64,000 nucleotides of DNA from Amycolatopsis eburnea (GCF_003937945.1 NZ_RSEC01000007.1:32830-96829); one strand, 5' to 3'; positions 9,213-18,865 are shown, counted from the stretch's first letter. Numbers and translations are program-made. The notes: generated from the letters alone by a model not told the origin.

Positions 9213-9230
9213 CGATCGGGTGACCGATCG
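9213..9230. promoter_or_regulatory. Perfect inverted repeat between divergent genes
   Basis: CGATCGG-GTGA-CCGATCG, 7-base arms, 42 bases upstream of the monooxygenase start and about 30 bases from the barstar-domain start. A candidate operator for one or both genes; the binding protein is unknown. Confidence 0.5.
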
Positions 9231-9271
9231 TGTCCTGTTGTCACAGCCCCTCGGTGCGTAGCTTTTCCCGC

Positions 9272-10735
9272 ATGAGTAGTTCGGCGGAGGGGCCGTCGGT
9301 GCTGATCGTGGGCACCGGGTTCGGCGGCATCGGGACGGCGATCGAACTGAAGCGCGCCGGGTTCACCGCGTTCACGATCCTGGAGAGCGCGGCCGAGGCC
9401 GGCGGGGTCTGGCGCGACAACACCTACCCCGGCGCCGCCTGCGACATCCCGTCGCCGCTGTACTCCTTCTCCTTCGAGCCCAACCCGCGGTGGCCGAAGC
9501 GGTTCTCGCACCAGCCGGACATCCTCGCCTACCTGCGCGGCGTCATCGCCAAGTATGGCCTCGAGCCGCACATCCGGTACCGGACCGAGGTCACCGGGGC
9601 CACCTTCGACGAAACGCGCGGCCTCTGGCGCGTCGAGACGAAGGACGGCGAGACGTACGAGGCGAACGTCTTCGTCCCCGCCGTCGGGCAGCTGTCGCGG
9701 CCGGTGCTGCCGGACATCCCGGGCCGCGACGACTTCGCCGGCGACGCCTTCCACTCCGCGCGCTGGGACCACGGCGTCGAGCTGACCGGCAAGCGCGTCG
9801 CCGTGATCGGGACCGGGGCCAGCGCCGTGCAGTTCGTGCCCGAGCTGCGCAAGCACGCCCAGCACGTCACCGTCTTCCAGCGCACGCCGCCGTACGTCAT
9901 GGCAAAGTCCGATCCGGTCTACCGGCGGTGGCAGCACTGGCTGTTCGAGCACCTGCCGCCCACGCAGCTGCTCGGCCGGCTGCGGATCTTCCTGCTCGCC
10001 GAGTACGCGACCTACGCGATGACGAAGCACCCGGTGCTGGCCAAGATGTTCGAGCTGCGGACCGCGCAGCTGCGCCGCCGCCACATCAAGGACCGGGAGC
10101 TGCGCGCGAAGCTGACGCCGTCCTATCCCCTGGGCTGCAAGCGGATCCTCTTCACCAACGAGTACCTGCCCGCGCTGGCCCAGCCGAACGTCGACGTCGA
10201 GACGCGGCGGATCACCGGGATCACCGAGAAGGGTGTGCGGGTCGAGGACGGGACCGAGCTCGAAGCGGACGTCCTGGTCTACGGCACGGGGTTCGCCGCG
10301 ACGGAGTTCCTCGGCCGGATGGACGTGCGCGGCCTCGGCGGGCGGTCCCTTCAAGAGGAGTGGTCGGGCGGCGCGCGGGCGTACCTCGGCATGGCCGTGC
10401 CCGGGTTCCCGAACCTGTTCTGCGTCTACGGGCCCAACACCAACCTCGGCGCCGGGTCGATCATCTACATGATCGAGCGCCAGGCCCGCTACATCCGCCA
10501 GGCGGTCGAGCGGCTGACCCGGCCCGGTGTGTCCTATTTGGACGTGCTGCCCGAGGTCGAACGGCGTTACGACGACGAGGTGCAGAAGCGGCTGGGCCAC
10601 AGCGTGTGGAGCGCCTGCACGAGCTGGTACCGCCAGGCCGACGGCCGCGTCACGACCAACTGGCCCGGCCTGGTCACCGAGTACGACCGCCGGACCCGGC
10701 GGCTCGATCCCGCGGACTACCGGGTGGTGGCGTGA
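9272..10735 (+). CDS. Flavin-containing Baeyer-Villiger-type monooxygenase
   Basis: 487 aa from ATG at 9272. FAD-binding VGTGFGGIG at residues 13-21, the Baeyer-Villiger fingerprint core (F-x-G-x3-H-x3-W, here FAGDAFHSARW) at about 157-167, and the NADPH Rossmann VIGTGASAVQ at about 177. The family inserts an oxygen into ketones using NADPH and O2. The substrate is unknown. Tight coupling to the GMC oxidoreductase (TGATG overlap) suggests sequential oxidation of an alcohol and the derived ketone, possibly of a sterol or terpenoid. The frame runs upstream to 9230 but lacks family support there. Confidence 0.9.
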   Translation: MSSSAEGPSVLIVGTGFGGIGTAIELKRAGFTAFTILESAAEAGGVWRDNTYPGAACDIPSPLYSFSFEPNPRWPKRFSHQPDILAYLRGVIAKYGLEPHIRYRTEVTGATFDETRGLWRVETKDGETYEANVFVPAVGQLSRPVLPDIPGRDDFAGDAFHSARWDHGVELTGKRVAVIGTGASAVQFVPELRKHAQHVTVFQRTPPYVMAKSDPVYRRWQHWLFEHLPPTQLLGRLRIFLLAEYATYAMTKHPVLAKMFELRTAQLRRRHIKDRELRAKLTPSYPLGCKRILFTNEYLPALAQPNVDVETRRITGITEKGVRVEDGTELEADVLVYGTGFAATEFLGRMDVRGLGGRSLQEEWSGGARAYLGMAVPGFPNLFCVYGPNTNLGAGSIIYMIERQARYIRQAVERLTRPGVSYLDVLPEVERRYDDEVQKRLGHSVWSACTSWYRQADGRVTTNWPGLVTEYDRRTRRLDPADYRVVA

Positions 10736-12426
10736 TGGACTACGACGTCCTCGTGATCGGCTCGGGGTTCGGCGGCAGCGTGACGGCGTTGCGGCTGACC
10801 GAGAAGGGCTACCGCGTCGGCGTGCTGGAAACCGGCCGCCGGTTCGCCGACGACGAGTTCGCCAAGACGTCGTGGCGGCTGCGGAAATACCTCTGGGCGC
10901 CCGCGCTGGGCTGTTTCGGCATCCAGCGGCTGACGCTGCTGAAGAACACCTTCGTGATGAGCGGCTCCGGCGTCGGCGGCGGTTCGCTGGTGTACGCGAA
11001 CACGCTGTACGAGCCGCCGGACAAGTTCTACGAAGACCCGCAGTGGGCGCACATCACGGACTGGAAGGCCGAGCTGGCGCCGTACTACGACCAGGCGAAG
11101 CGGATGCTCGGCGTGGTCGAAAACCCGGCGACGACGGCCGCGGACCGGGTCCTGGCCGAGGTGGCCGGCGACATGGGCATCGGCCACACCTACCGGCGGA
11201 CCCCGGTCGGCGTCTACTTCGGACAGTCCGGGGTGGACCCGTTCTTCGGCGGCGCCGGCCCGGTGCGGCAGTCGTGCACGCTGTGCGGCGAGTGCATGAC
11301 CGGCTGCCGGGTCGGGGCGAAGAACACGACCGTCAAGAACTACCTCTACCTGGCCGAACAGGCGGGCGCGGTGGTCCACCCGCTGACGACGGCGGTGTCG
11401 GTGCGGCCGGTCGACGGCGGGTACGCGGTGGACACCGTGCGCACCGGCCGCCGCTCGCGCCGGACGTTCACCGCGCGGCAGGTGGTGTTCTCCGCGGCCG
11501 CGCTCGGGACGCAACGGCTGCTGCACCGCCTGCGCGACAACGGAACCCTGCCGCGCGTCTCGCCGAGGCTCGGGCTCCTGGCGCGGACGAACTCCGAGGC
11601 CGTCCTGGCGGCGCGGTCGCTGCGGAAGGACACGGACTACACGCGCGGCGTCGCGATCACGTCGTCGATCCACCCGGACGAGGTGACGCACGTGGAGCCG
11701 GTGCGCTACGGGCGCGGCAGCAACGTGATGGGCCTGATGGCGACGGTGCTGGTGGACGGCTCGCCGGGCCGTCGCCGCTGGGTGCTGGGCTTGCGGGAGC
11801 TGTGGCGGCACCGCCGTGACCTCCTGCGGATCCACAACCCGCGGCACTGGTCGGAGCGGATGATCGGGCTGCTGGTGATGCAGACGCTCGACAATTCCGT
11901 GACGACGTACACGAAACGCGGGCTGTTCGGCCGCCGGATGACGACCCGCCAGGGCGCGGGCGCGCCGTCGCCGGAGTGGATCCCGGCGGGCCACGAGGTG
12001 ACCCGCCGGGTGGCGGAGAAGATCGGCGGCCTCCCGCAGGGCGCGTGGACGGACCTGGTGAACATCCCGATCACCGGCCACTTCATCGGCGGCTGCACGA
12101 TCGGCGACTCCCCGGAGACGGGCGTGGTCGACCCGTACCAGCGGCTGTACGGCCACCCGGGCCTGCACGTGGTGGACGGCTCGGCGATCACGGCGAACCT
12201 GGGCGTGAACCCGTCGCTGACGATCACGGCCCAGGCGGAGCGGGCGATGGCGTTCTGGCCCAACAACGGCGAGGCCGACCCCCGCCCGGCGCTGGGCGCG
12301 GAGTACCGCCGGGTGGCGGCGGTGGCGCCGAAGAACCCGGTGGTCCCGTCGGACGCCCCGGGAGCCCTGCGGTTGCCGGTGGTGCCTCAAGCAATTCTCC
12401 AGAATCCGCCCGCCGATTCTCGCTAA
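10735..12426 (+). CDS. GMC-family (cholesterol oxidase-like) oxidoreductase
   Basis: 563 aa, ATG at 10735 sharing one base with the upstream stop. FAD Rossmann VLVIGSGFGGSV at residues 5-16; MSGSGVGGGSLVYANTLYEP follows. A cysteine cluster CTLCGECMTGC at about 181-191 is typical of the actinobacterial ChoD-like branch and could bind metal or an Fe-S cluster. The C-terminal HFIGGCTIGD and DGSAITANLGVNPSLTITA motifs are the GMC flavin/active-site segments. Probable sterol or alcohol oxidase/dehydrogenase. The upstream extension of this frame through the monooxygenase gene is spurious. Confidence 0.9.
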   Translation: MDYDVLVIGSGFGGSVTALRLTEKGYRVGVLETGRRFADDEFAKTSWRLRKYLWAPALGCFGIQRLTLLKNTFVMSGSGVGGGSLVYANTLYEPPDKFYEDPQWAHITDWKAELAPYYDQAKRMLGVVENPATTAADRVLAEVAGDMGIGHTYRRTPVGVYFGQSGVDPFFGGAGPVRQSCTLCGECMTGCRVGAKNTTVKNYLYLAEQAGAVVHPLTTAVSVRPVDGGYAVDTVRTGRRSRRTFTARQVVFSAAALGTQRLLHRLRDNGTLPRVSPRLGLLARTNSEAVLAARSLRKDTDYTRGVAITSSIHPDEVTHVEPVRYGRGSNVMGLMATVLVDGSPGRRRWVLGLRELWRHRRDLLRIHNPRHWSERMIGLLVMQTLDNSVTTYTKRGLFGRRMTTRQGAGAPSPEWIPAGHEVTRRVAEKIGGLPQGAWTDLVNIPITGHFIGGCTIGDSPETGVVDPYQRLYGHPGLHVVDGSAITANLGVNPSLTITAQAERAMAFWPNNGEADPRPALGAEYRRVAAVAPKNPVVPSDAPGALRLPVVPQAILQNPPADSR

Positions 12427-12436
12427 GCTCGTCCGC

Positions 12437-12919
12437 GTGGAGCCCAACGAGGTCATCGACGTCCTGAACCGCCCGGCCAGCCAGGAACTCCTCGCCCGGA
12501 ACATCGCGCGCCTCGGTTACGTCGCCGGGGACGGGACGCCGCGGACGATTCCGATCGGGTTCACCTGGAACGGCGCGGAAATCGTGCTGTGCACGGCCAA
12601 GAACGCCGCGAAAGTCAAAGCGCTGCGGAAGAACCCCGCCGTCGCGCTGACGATCGACACCGAGGCGCAGCCGCCCAAGATCCTGCTCATCCGCGGGACC
12701 AGCACGCAAGAGGAACTCGACGACCTCCCGGCCGAATTCCTGCGGCAGGCCGCCGGGATGCCGCCGGAGCAGGCCGCCGCCTGGGAAGCCGAGGTTCGCG
12801 AGCTGTACGCGGACGGCATGGTGCGGATCACGGTGACGCCGTCCTGGGCGAAGCTCATCGACTTCGAAACGACCCTGCCCAGCGCGGTCGAAGAGCTGAT
12901 CCGCCGCAAGAACGGCTAG
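12437..12919 (+). CDS. Pyridoxamine 5'-phosphate oxidase-family (PPOX) protein
   Basis: 160 aa, split beta-barrel flavin/F420-binding fold: ARNIARLGYVAGDGTPRTIP, then FTWNGAEIVLCTAKNAAKVK and NPAVALTIDTE, as in actinobacterial PPOX-class F420 or heme-type proteins. GTG start at 12437, 10 bases after the GMC stop, so it may be the third gene of the oxidoreductase operon. Its stop shares 2 bases with the convergent regulator's stop (CTAG at 12916-12919). Cofactor (FMN, F420 or biliverdin) cannot be assigned. Confidence 0.83.
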   Translation: MEPNEVIDVLNRPASQELLARNIARLGYVAGDGTPRTIPIGFTWNGAEIVLCTAKNAAKVKALRKNPAVALTIDTEAQPPKILLIRGTSTQEELDDLPAEFLRQAAGMPPEQAAAWEAEVRELYADGMVRITVTPSWAKLIDFETTLPSAVEELIRRKNG

Positions 12920-14628
12920 CCCGCCGTCAGTTCCGCGGCCACCGAGACGTACGCGCGGATCGCTTCGTTCTCCTCCGACGCGCGCCACACCGGGACCGCG
13001 AGCATCGGCGGGATGTCTGCCACCGGGATCACCTTCAGCCCCGGGAACGGGTAGCGCTCCAGCAGCGACACCACCGAGATGTGCAGTCCGATGCCGCGCG
13101 CCACCAGGGAAAGCATGTCCTCGGCGCCGATGCGGGTGCGGCCGATCAGGCGGGGGACGTCCTCCTCGGTGCGCGGGATCGGGCGGCCCGACGGCGTGAC
13201 CGGCGGGGCCCACAGGTCGCGCGCCACCGGGTGGAGCGCCTTGCCCGGGTCGAGCAGGCGGTGGTCCGCGAGGTCCTCCAGGCTGACCGTCTCGCGCGCG
13301 GCGAGCGGGTGGTCGTCGCGCAGCAGCAGGCCGCGGGGCACGGTCAGCAGCGCCGGGCCGGTGCGCAGGTTCGGCTGCGCGAACGAGCGCGTGTCGCCGC
13401 CCGGGGACCAGTGCAGCACCAGGTCGAGGTCGCCCTCGGCGAGCAGGTCCGTTTCGTTCCAGCGCCGGCCGATCCGGGTGGGGGTCAGGGTGACGCGGCA
13501 CGCCGGGTGGCGGCGTTCGAACTCCGTCGTCACGCGCGTCACCAGGTCGCCGCCGAGGCTCGCCACGTAGCCCACGCGCAGGCGGCCGCCGATGCGGCGC
13601 TCGGCCGTCCGGGTCTCGGTGAAGATCGCCGCCAGCTCGGCCACGCCCGCGCGGGCGCCGGTGCGCAGCCGCTCCCCCAGCTCCGTCAGCCGGACGCCGC
13701 CTTCGCCGGACACCACCAGCGCGCCGCCGATCTCGGCCTCCAGCTCGCCGATCTCCTTCTCCAGCGCGTCGGCCGTGCTGCGGACGCGCCACGCCGCGGC
13801 TTCGAAGTCGCCTTCGCGCGCCACGATCAGCAACGTCGCGACCGCGCGGATCGCGGCCAGCTCGATCAGCGACCCGGTCCGGGCGCCGGCGCGCGCGGGC
13901 GGCGCGTCCAGCTCGGGGTCGCCGGCGAGGATCCGGCGGTGCAGCTCGCGCAGCGCCGGGCCCGGGTCGGCGCCGAGCGAGCCGGCCAGCCGCCGCCGGA
14001 CTCGCTCGAAGTGCGCCAGCGCGTCCGCCTGCCGTCCGCTGCGGTAGTACGCGAGGATCAGCTGGCCGGCGAGCCGCTCGTCGAACGGGTGGTCCGCGGC
14101 GACGCGGGGCAGCTTCGCCAGCAGCGCCGCGTGCCGCCCGAGCCGCAGCGAGACGTCGTTGCGGTCCAGCCGGGCCGCGTGCCGCTCGGCTTCCAGGCCC
14201 GCCCGGATCTCGGTCAGCCACGGCGAATCCAGCCCGGCGAACGGTTCTCCCCGCCACAGCGCCAGGGCGTCGTCGAAGAGCGCGGCCGCGGTGACGTCGC
14301 CGGCCGCGGCGCGGGCGAGGGACACCTTCTCCCGGAACCGGTGCAGGTCCAGCGCGTCCAGGTCGACGCGCAGCAGGTAGCCGTGCGCGGTGCGCTCGAT
14401 CACGCACCCCGCGGCGCGCAGCCGGGAGACGTAGCTCCGGACCGTCGCGGCCGCCCGGTGCGGCGGGTGCGCGCCCCAGACACGCGTGACGAGCTGCTCC
14501 AGCGGCACCGGCCGGTTCGGCTCGGCCAGCAGGGCCGCGAGCACGTACCGGCGCCGCGCGTGGCCGACGTCGAGGAGCGCGCCGCCGGACTCGGCTTCGA
14601 GGGTGCCGAGTACGCGGTACCTGACCAC
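12916..14628 (-). CDS. SARP-type (OmpR wHTH + BTAD) regulator fused to a LysR-type regulator
   Basis: 570 aa from GTG at 14628 (VVRYRVLGTLEAESGG), preceded by GGAGGGAG. Residues 1-90 form an OmpR-type winged helix (LVTRVWGAHPPHRAAATVRS) and about 90-245 a bacterial transcriptional activator domain (FREKVSLARAAAGDVTAAAL; RVAADHPFDERLAGQLILAY). A LysR-type helix-turn-helix follows (AAIRAVATLLIVAREGDFEA, LEAEIGGALVVSGEGGVRLT), then a LysR substrate-binding domain (GGRLRVGYVASLGGDLV to the C-terminus). This is not the usual SARP architecture: it joins two DNA-binding modules and a small-molecule sensor. Targets unknown; it sits convergent to the oxidoreductase operon. Confidence 0.85.
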   Translation of the reverse strand: MVRYRVLGTLEAESGGALLDVGHARRRYVLAALLAEPNRPVPLEQLVTRVWGAHPPHRAAATVRSYVSRLRAAGCVIERTAHGYLLRVDLDALDLHRFREKVSLARAAAGDVTAAALFDDALALWRGEPFAGLDSPWLTEIRAGLEAERHAARLDRNDVSLRLGRHAALLAKLPRVAADHPFDERLAGQLILAYYRSGRQADALAHFERVRRRLAGSLGADPGPALRELHRRILAGDPELDAPPARAGARTGSLIELAAIRAVATLLIVAREGDFEAAAWRVRSTADALEKEIGELEAEIGGALVVSGEGGVRLTELGERLRTGARAGVAELAAIFTETRTAERRIGGRLRVGYVASLGGDLVTRVTTEFERRHPACRVTLTPTRIGRRWNETDLLAEGDLDLVLHWSPGGDTRSFAQPNLRTGPALLTVPRGLLLRDDHPLAARETVSLEDLADHRLLDPGKALHPVARDLWAPPVTPSGRPIPRTEEDVPRLIGRTRIGAEDMLSLVARGIGLHISVVSLLERYPFPGLKVIPVADIPPMLAVPVWRASEENEAIRAYVSVAAELTAG

Positions 14629-14748
14629 CGCACTCCCTCCCCGACCTGCGGATTCCACGTTTCCGCAACGTTCGCACACACCTGTTCCGGCAGTGTAAGC
14701 GGCGCAGGCGCGTGTGCCGCGGGGGACGGCTCGCGCCCGGCTGGGGGT

Positions 14749-14797
14749 GTCATGAAGGGGCCCTTCCGGACCGCGTCCGGAAGGGCCCCTTCATGAC
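14749..14797. terminator. Long perfect hairpin, 'TCATGAAGG' type
   Basis: 22-base arms (GTCATGAAGGGGCCCTTCCG... and its complement) around the 5-base loop CCGCG. It lies between the start region of the SARP-LysR gene and the 3' end of the chitinase gene, where it can terminate chitinase transcription. There is no T-tract, as is common in actinomycetes. It belongs to the hairpin group at 18801, 24139 and 33897. Confidence 0.7.
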
Positions 14798-14805
14798 GAG
14801 AACGG

Positions 14806-16290
14806 CTACGGCAGGCCCGCGAGCCCGGCCGACACCGTGTTGGCGAACGCGTACCCGTTCGTCGCGTCCCAGTTGATCGACCACGTCATCGCGCCGCGGA
14901 TCGCCGGGTAGGTGGCCGACGGCTTGAACGAGCCGCACGACGTGCCCTTGGCCAGGCAGTTCAGCGCCGAGACCGTGTTGGCCGGTGCCTGGTAGCCCCC
15001 GCCCGCCGCCTGCGACGACGCCGGCAGGCCGAGCCCGACCTGGTCGGCACGCAGGCCGCCCTGCAGCTGGATGCAGGCCAGCGCGGTCAGGAAGTCGACC
15101 GTGCCCTGCGCGTAGACGCTGCCGTTGCAGCCGAGCATGGTGCCGGAGTTGTAGTACTGCATGTTGACGACCGTCAGGATGTCCTTGATGCCGAGCGCCA
15201 GCTGGAAGTAGCCACCCTGCGTGGACTGCATGTCGATCGTCTGCGGCGCCATCGTGATGACCTTGCCGCCGCCGTTGTAGATGCTCCGCAGCGCCTGGCC
15301 CATGTAGGTGGCGTTGATGCCGTTCTCGAGGTCGATGTCGACGCCGTCGAAGCCGTAGTTCGCGATCAGCGACTTGACGCTGTTCGCGAAGTTGTTCGCC
15401 GAGGTCGAGTCGCCGACGCTGATCGTGCCGTTCTGGCCGCCGACGGAGATGATGACCTTCTGCCCGCGCGCCTGCACCGTCTTGATATCGGCCTTGAACT
15501 GCGCATCCGTGTAGCCGCCGAGCTGCGAAGACAGGCCGGAGTCGAGCGTGAAGCTCACCGCGCCGGGCGTGCCGGTGGCGTCCGCGAAGGACACGGCGAT
15601 GATGTTGTACTTCGTCGGGACGTCCGCCAGCTTCAGCGCCTTGGCGCCGTTGTAGAAGTTCTGCCAGTAGCCGGTGAGGACGTGCTTCGGCAGGTCACCC
15701 TGGGTCGGCGGCGTCGTGGTCGTCGTCGGCGGGGTGGTCGTGGTGGGCGGCGTCGTCGGCGTCGTGGGGGTGGTCGGCGTCGTGGGCGTCGTGGTGGGCG
15801 GGGTGCCGGGGCCGTCGAGGCTGACGTCGTCGGCGTAGTAGGTCGGCTGGCCGTACCAGCCGTGCAGGTACACCGTCAGCGACGTGCTCGAGCCGGTCGT
15901 GAAGCTCAGCGACAGCTGCTGGTAGCCACTGGTGCCCGGCGTCCACGTGCTGGTCGTCGCGGAACCGGAAACGCCCAGGTAGACGTAGCTGCCCTGAACC
16001 CACGCCGACAGCTTGTACGCGGTGTTAGCCGAAACGGTGAGCGTCTGCGAGCACTGCGCGTTGTCCGACGACGACGGCGACGCGCTCAGTGCGCGGCTCC
16101 CGCTGTGCACCGGCGTGCTCACCGCGGTGGGCGCGGTGGTGCAGGTCCAGCCCGAAGTGCCGGCTTCGAAGCCGGGGTTGGCCAGGATGTTCGCCGCCGA
16201 AGCGCTGCCGGCGAGCACGAACGTCACGCCGAGACTCAGCGTGACCACGGAAAGTAAGGAGAGCAGAGCGATGCGAACCTTGGGGACCAC
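14806..16290 (-). CDS. Secreted GH18 chitinase with N-terminal carbohydrate-binding module
   Basis: 494 aa. Signal peptide (LLSLLSVVTLSLGVTFVLAG-SASA), then a carbohydrate-binding beta-sandwich (ILANPGFEAGTSGWTC), a Thr-Pro linker of about 35 residues, and a GH18 barrel. The catalytic D-x-x-D-x-D-x-E motif is intact in YGFDGVDIDLEN, and SVGGQNG supplies the upstream conserved strand. Cleaves chitin to chitooligosaccharides outside the cell. GTG start at 16290, after GGAGG. The DasR-like site at 16327 predicts repression relieved by N-acetylglucosamine metabolites. Divergent from tex. Confidence 0.93.
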   Translation of the reverse strand: MVPKVRIALLSLLSVVTLSLGVTFVLAGSASAANILANPGFEAGTSGWTCTTAPTAVSTPVHSGSRALSASPSSSDNAQCSQTLTVSANTAYKLSAWVQGSYVYLGVSGSATTSTWTPGTSGYQQLSLSFTTGSSTSLTVYLHGWYGQPTYYADDVSLDGPGTPPTTTPTTPTTPTTPTTPPTTTTPPTTTTTPPTQGDLPKHVLTGYWQNFYNGAKALKLADVPTKYNIIAVSFADATGTPGAVSFTLDSGLSSQLGGYTDAQFKADIKTVQARGQKVIISVGGQNGTISVGDSTSANNFANSVKSLIANYGFDGVDIDLENGINATYMGQALRSIYNGGGKVITMAPQTIDMQSTQGGYFQLALGIKDILTVVNMQYYNSGTMLGCNGSVYAQGTVDFLTALACIQLQGGLRADQVGLGLPASSQAAGGGYQAPANTVSALNCLAKGTSCGSFKPSATYPAIRGAMTWSINWDATNGYAFANTVSAGLAGLP

Positions 16291-16326
16291 GGAAGACCTC
16301 CGCTGTGGTGAGGCAGGTCACCACAA

Positions 16327-16342
16327 AATGGACTAGACCAAT
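16327..16342 (-). promoter_or_regulatory. DasR-responsive (dre)-like site in the chitinase promoter
   Basis: Minus strand ATTGGTCTAGTCCATT matches the known actinobacterial dre form A(C/G)TGGTCTAGACCA(G/C)T at 13 of 16 positions. It lies just downstream of a TTGACA (complement of 16348-16353), i.e. between -35 and the expected -10, about 37 bases before the chitinase start. Consistent with GntR-family DasR control of chitin degradation; no dasR gene is in the window. Confidence 0.65.
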
Positions 16343-16432
16343 CTGATTGTCAAGGAGCCCCATCCGAAAGTCGGGGTGGCCGAAACGGCAGAATGTGACG
16401 ATCGAAGCCAGGCGAAGCGGGAGCGTGTTGGA

Positions 16433-18790
16433 GTGAGCGTGTCGGTCGAGCAGAAGATCGCCGAAGAACTGGGCGTGCGCGAAGGACAGGTCAAGGCCGC
16501 CGTCGAGCTGCTCGACGGCGGGTCGACCGTGCCCTTCATCGCGCGCTACCGCAAGGAAGTCACCGGCATGCTCGACGACGCGCAGCTGCGCACGCTCGAA
16601 GAGCGGCTGCGCTACCTGCGGGAACTCGACGAGCGCCGGCTCGCCGTGCTCGAGTCGATCCGGAGCCAGGGCAAGCTGGACGACGCCCTCGAGGCGTCGA
16701 TCCTCGCCGCGGACACGAAGTCGCGGCTGGAGGACATCTACCTCCCGTACAAGCCGAAGCGCCGCACGAAGGCCATGATCGCGCGCGAAGCGGGTCTCGA
16801 GCCGCTGGCCGACGGCCTGCTGAACGACCCGACGACCGATCCGCAGGCCGCGGCCGCGGTGTTCGTCGACGCCGACAAGGGCGTCGCGGACGCGCAGGCG
16901 GCCCTCGACGGCGCCCGCGCGATCCTCGTCGAGCGCTTCGCCGAAGACGCCGACCTCATCGGTGACCTGCGCGAGAAGATGTGGGGCCAGGGCCACCTCG
17001 TCGCGAAGGTCCGCGCGGGCAAGGAGGAGGAAGGGGCGAAGTTCTCCGACTACTTCGACTTCTCCGAGCCCTACACCAAGCTCCCCTCGCACCGGATCCT
17101 CGCGATGCTGCGCGGCGAGAAGGAGGAGGTCCTCGACCTCACGATGGCGCCCGACGAGCCCTCGGACGAACCGCAGGTCGGGCCGACCGAGTACGAGCAG
17201 CGCATCGCCGCGAAGTTCGGCATCTCGCAGCAGGGTCGCCCGGGCGACAAGTGGCTCGGCGACACCGTCCGCTGGGCGTGGCGCACCAAGATCCTCCTGC
17301 ACCTGGGAATCGACCTGCGGATGCGGCTGCGCCAGGCGGCCGAGGACGACGCCGTCCGCGTGTTCGCGTCCAACCTGCGCGACCTGCTGCTCGCCGCGCC
17401 GGCCGGCACCCGCGCCACGATGGGCCTCGACCCGGGCTTCCGCACCGGCGTCAAGGTGGCCGTCGTGGACGCGACCGGGAAGGTCGTCGACACCCACGTC
17501 ATCTACCCGCACCAGCCGGCCAACAAGTGGGACCAGTCGATCGCCGAGCTCGCGGCGCTGTGCGCGCGGCACAAGGTCGACCTGATCTCGATCGGCAACG
17601 GCACGGCGTCGCGCGAGACGGACAAGCTGGCCCAGGAGCTGATCAAGAAGCACCCTTCGCTGAACCTCACGAAGGCCGTGGTGTCCGAGGCGGGCGCGTC
17701 GGTGTACTCGGCGTCGGCCTTCGCCTCGCAGGAACTGCCGAACATGGACGTCTCGCTGCGCGGCGCGGTCTCGATCGCGCGGCGGCTGCAGGACCCCCTG
17801 GCCGAGCTGGTGAAGATCGACCCGAAGTCGATCGGTGTCGGGCAGTACCAGCACGACCTGTCCGAGGTCTCGCTGTCGCGCTCGCTCGACGCGGTGGTCG
17901 AGGACTGCGTGAACGCGGTCGGCGTGGACGTCAACACGGCTTCGGCGCCGCTGCTGACCCGCGTCTCGGGCATCACGACGGGACTGGCGGAGAACATCGT
18001 CGCCCACCGCGACACGAACGGCCCGTTCCGCTCGCGGATGGCGCTCAAGGAGGTCGCGCGCCTCGGCCCGAAGGCGTTCGAGCAGTGCGCGGGCTTCCTG
18101 CGGATCCCGGACGGCGACGACCCGCTCGACTCGTCGTCGGTGCACCCGGAGGCGTACCCGGTGGTCCGGCGGATCCTGTCGAAGACCGGCACGGACCTCA
18201 GGTCACTGATCGGCAACACGCGGACGTTGTCGGCTCTCCGCCCGAGTGACTTCGTCGACGAGACGTTCGGTCTCCCGACGGTGACCGACATCCTGGCCGA
18301 GCTGGACAAGCCGGGCCGCGACCCGCGCCCGGCGTTCAAGACGGCGACGTTCGCGGAGGGCGTGGACAAGATCGGCGACCTCAAGCCGGGCATGCGGCTG
18401 GAGGGCGTGGTGACGAACGTGGCCGCGTTCGGCGCGTTCATCGACGTCGGCGTGCACCAGGACGGCCTGGCCCACGTTTCGGCGCTGTCGAAGAACTTCG
18501 TGAAGGACCCCCGCGAGGTCGTGAAGCCCGGTGACATCGTGAAGGTGAAGGTGCTGGACGTCGACGTGCCGCGCAAGCGCATCTCCCTGACGCTGCGCCT
18601 GGACGACGAGCCGGGCGCCCCGTCGGGCAACCGCGGCGGCGGCCAGCGCGACCGCGGCCAGGGCGGCGGTGGCGGCCAGCGCCGCGGCGGCTCGGGCGAC
18701 CGGCGCGGAGGCGGCCGCGACCGCGGCGGCAACTCCGGCGGCAGCGGCTCGATGGCGGACGCCCTTCGCCGCGCCGGGTTCGGCAAGTAA
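16433..18790 (+). CDS. tex: Tex-family S1 RNA-binding protein
   Basis: 785 aa from GTG at 16433 (GTG at 16439 has a better-spaced TGGAG). Tex is a multidomain RNA-binding transcription accessory factor. N-terminal Tex region with [19 protein letters not shown], YqgF/RNase H-like domain ([31 protein letters not shown]), helix-hairpin-helix region ([17 protein letters not shown]), and S1 domain at about 640-710 ([33 protein letters not shown]). It ends in a Gly/Arg-rich tail of about 60 residues (RGG repeats) that probably adds RNA affinity. Housekeeping gene; the hairpin at 18801 follows it. Confidence 0.95.
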   Translation: MSVSVEQKIAEELGVREGQVKAAVELLDGGSTVPFIARYRKEVTGMLDDAQLRTLEERLRYLRELDERRLAVLESIRSQGKLDDALEASILAADTKSRLEDIYLPYKPKRRTKAMIAREAGLEPLADGLLNDPTTDPQAAAAVFVDADKGVADAQAALDGARAILVERFAEDADLIGDLREKMWGQGHLVAKVRAGKEEEGAKFSDYFDFSEPYTKLPSHRILAMLRGEKEEVLDLTMAPDEPSDEPQVGPTEYEQRIAAKFGISQQGRPGDKWLGDTVRWAWRTKILLHLGIDLRMRLRQAAEDDAVRVFASNLRDLLLAAPAGTRATMGLDPGFRTGVKVAVVDATGKVVDTHVIYPHQPANKWDQSIAELAALCARHKVDLISIGNGTASRETDKLAQELIKKHPSLNLTKAVVSEAGASVYSASAFASQELPNMDVSLRGAVSIARRLQDPLAELVKIDPKSIGVGQYQHDLSEVSLSRSLDAVVEDCVNAVGVDVNTASAPLLTRVSGITTGLAENIVAHRDTNGPFRSRMALKEVARLGPKAFEQCAGFLRIPDGDDPLDSSSVHPEAYPVVRRILSKTGTDLRSLIGNTRTLSALRPSDFVDETFGLPTVTDILAELDKPGRDPRPAFKTATFAEGVDKIGDLKPGMRLEGVVTNVAAFGAFIDVGVHQDGLAHVSALSKNFVKDPREVVKPGDIVKVKVLDVDVPRKRISLTLRLDDEPGAPSGNRGGGQRDRGQGGGGGQRRGGSGDRRGGGRDRGGNSGGSGSMADALRRAGFGK

Positions 18791-18800
18791 GGCGCTGGTT

Positions 18801-18849
18801 CGTGAAGGCCACCTTGAGGAACTTCAAGTTCCTCAAGGTGGCCTTCACG
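18801..18849. terminator. Long perfect hairpin, 'CGTGAAGG' type
   Basis: 24-base arms (CGTGAAGGCCACCTTGAGGA... and complement) around a single C. Sits between convergent tex and the membrane-protein gene, so it can act as a bidirectional terminator. Its arms are identical to those of the hairpin at 24139-24187, 5.3 kb away. Confidence 0.75.
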
Positions 18850-18865
18850 GCGTTTCAGCCGGGGC

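Noticed and set aside
9490..12426. 978-codon open frame as one fusion protein across the monooxygenase and GMC genes
   Set aside because: The N-terminal half is out-of-frame shadow of the monooxygenase; the GMC protein begins at its own ATG at 10735.
12224..14677. 817-codon minus-strand frame spanning the PPOX and SARP-LysR region
   Set aside because: Wrong-frame shadow of the SARP-LysR gene, with no family motifs.
15684..15800. Tandem DNA repeat within the chitinase gene
   Set aside because: It is the coding repeat of the Thr-Pro linker, not a separate element.
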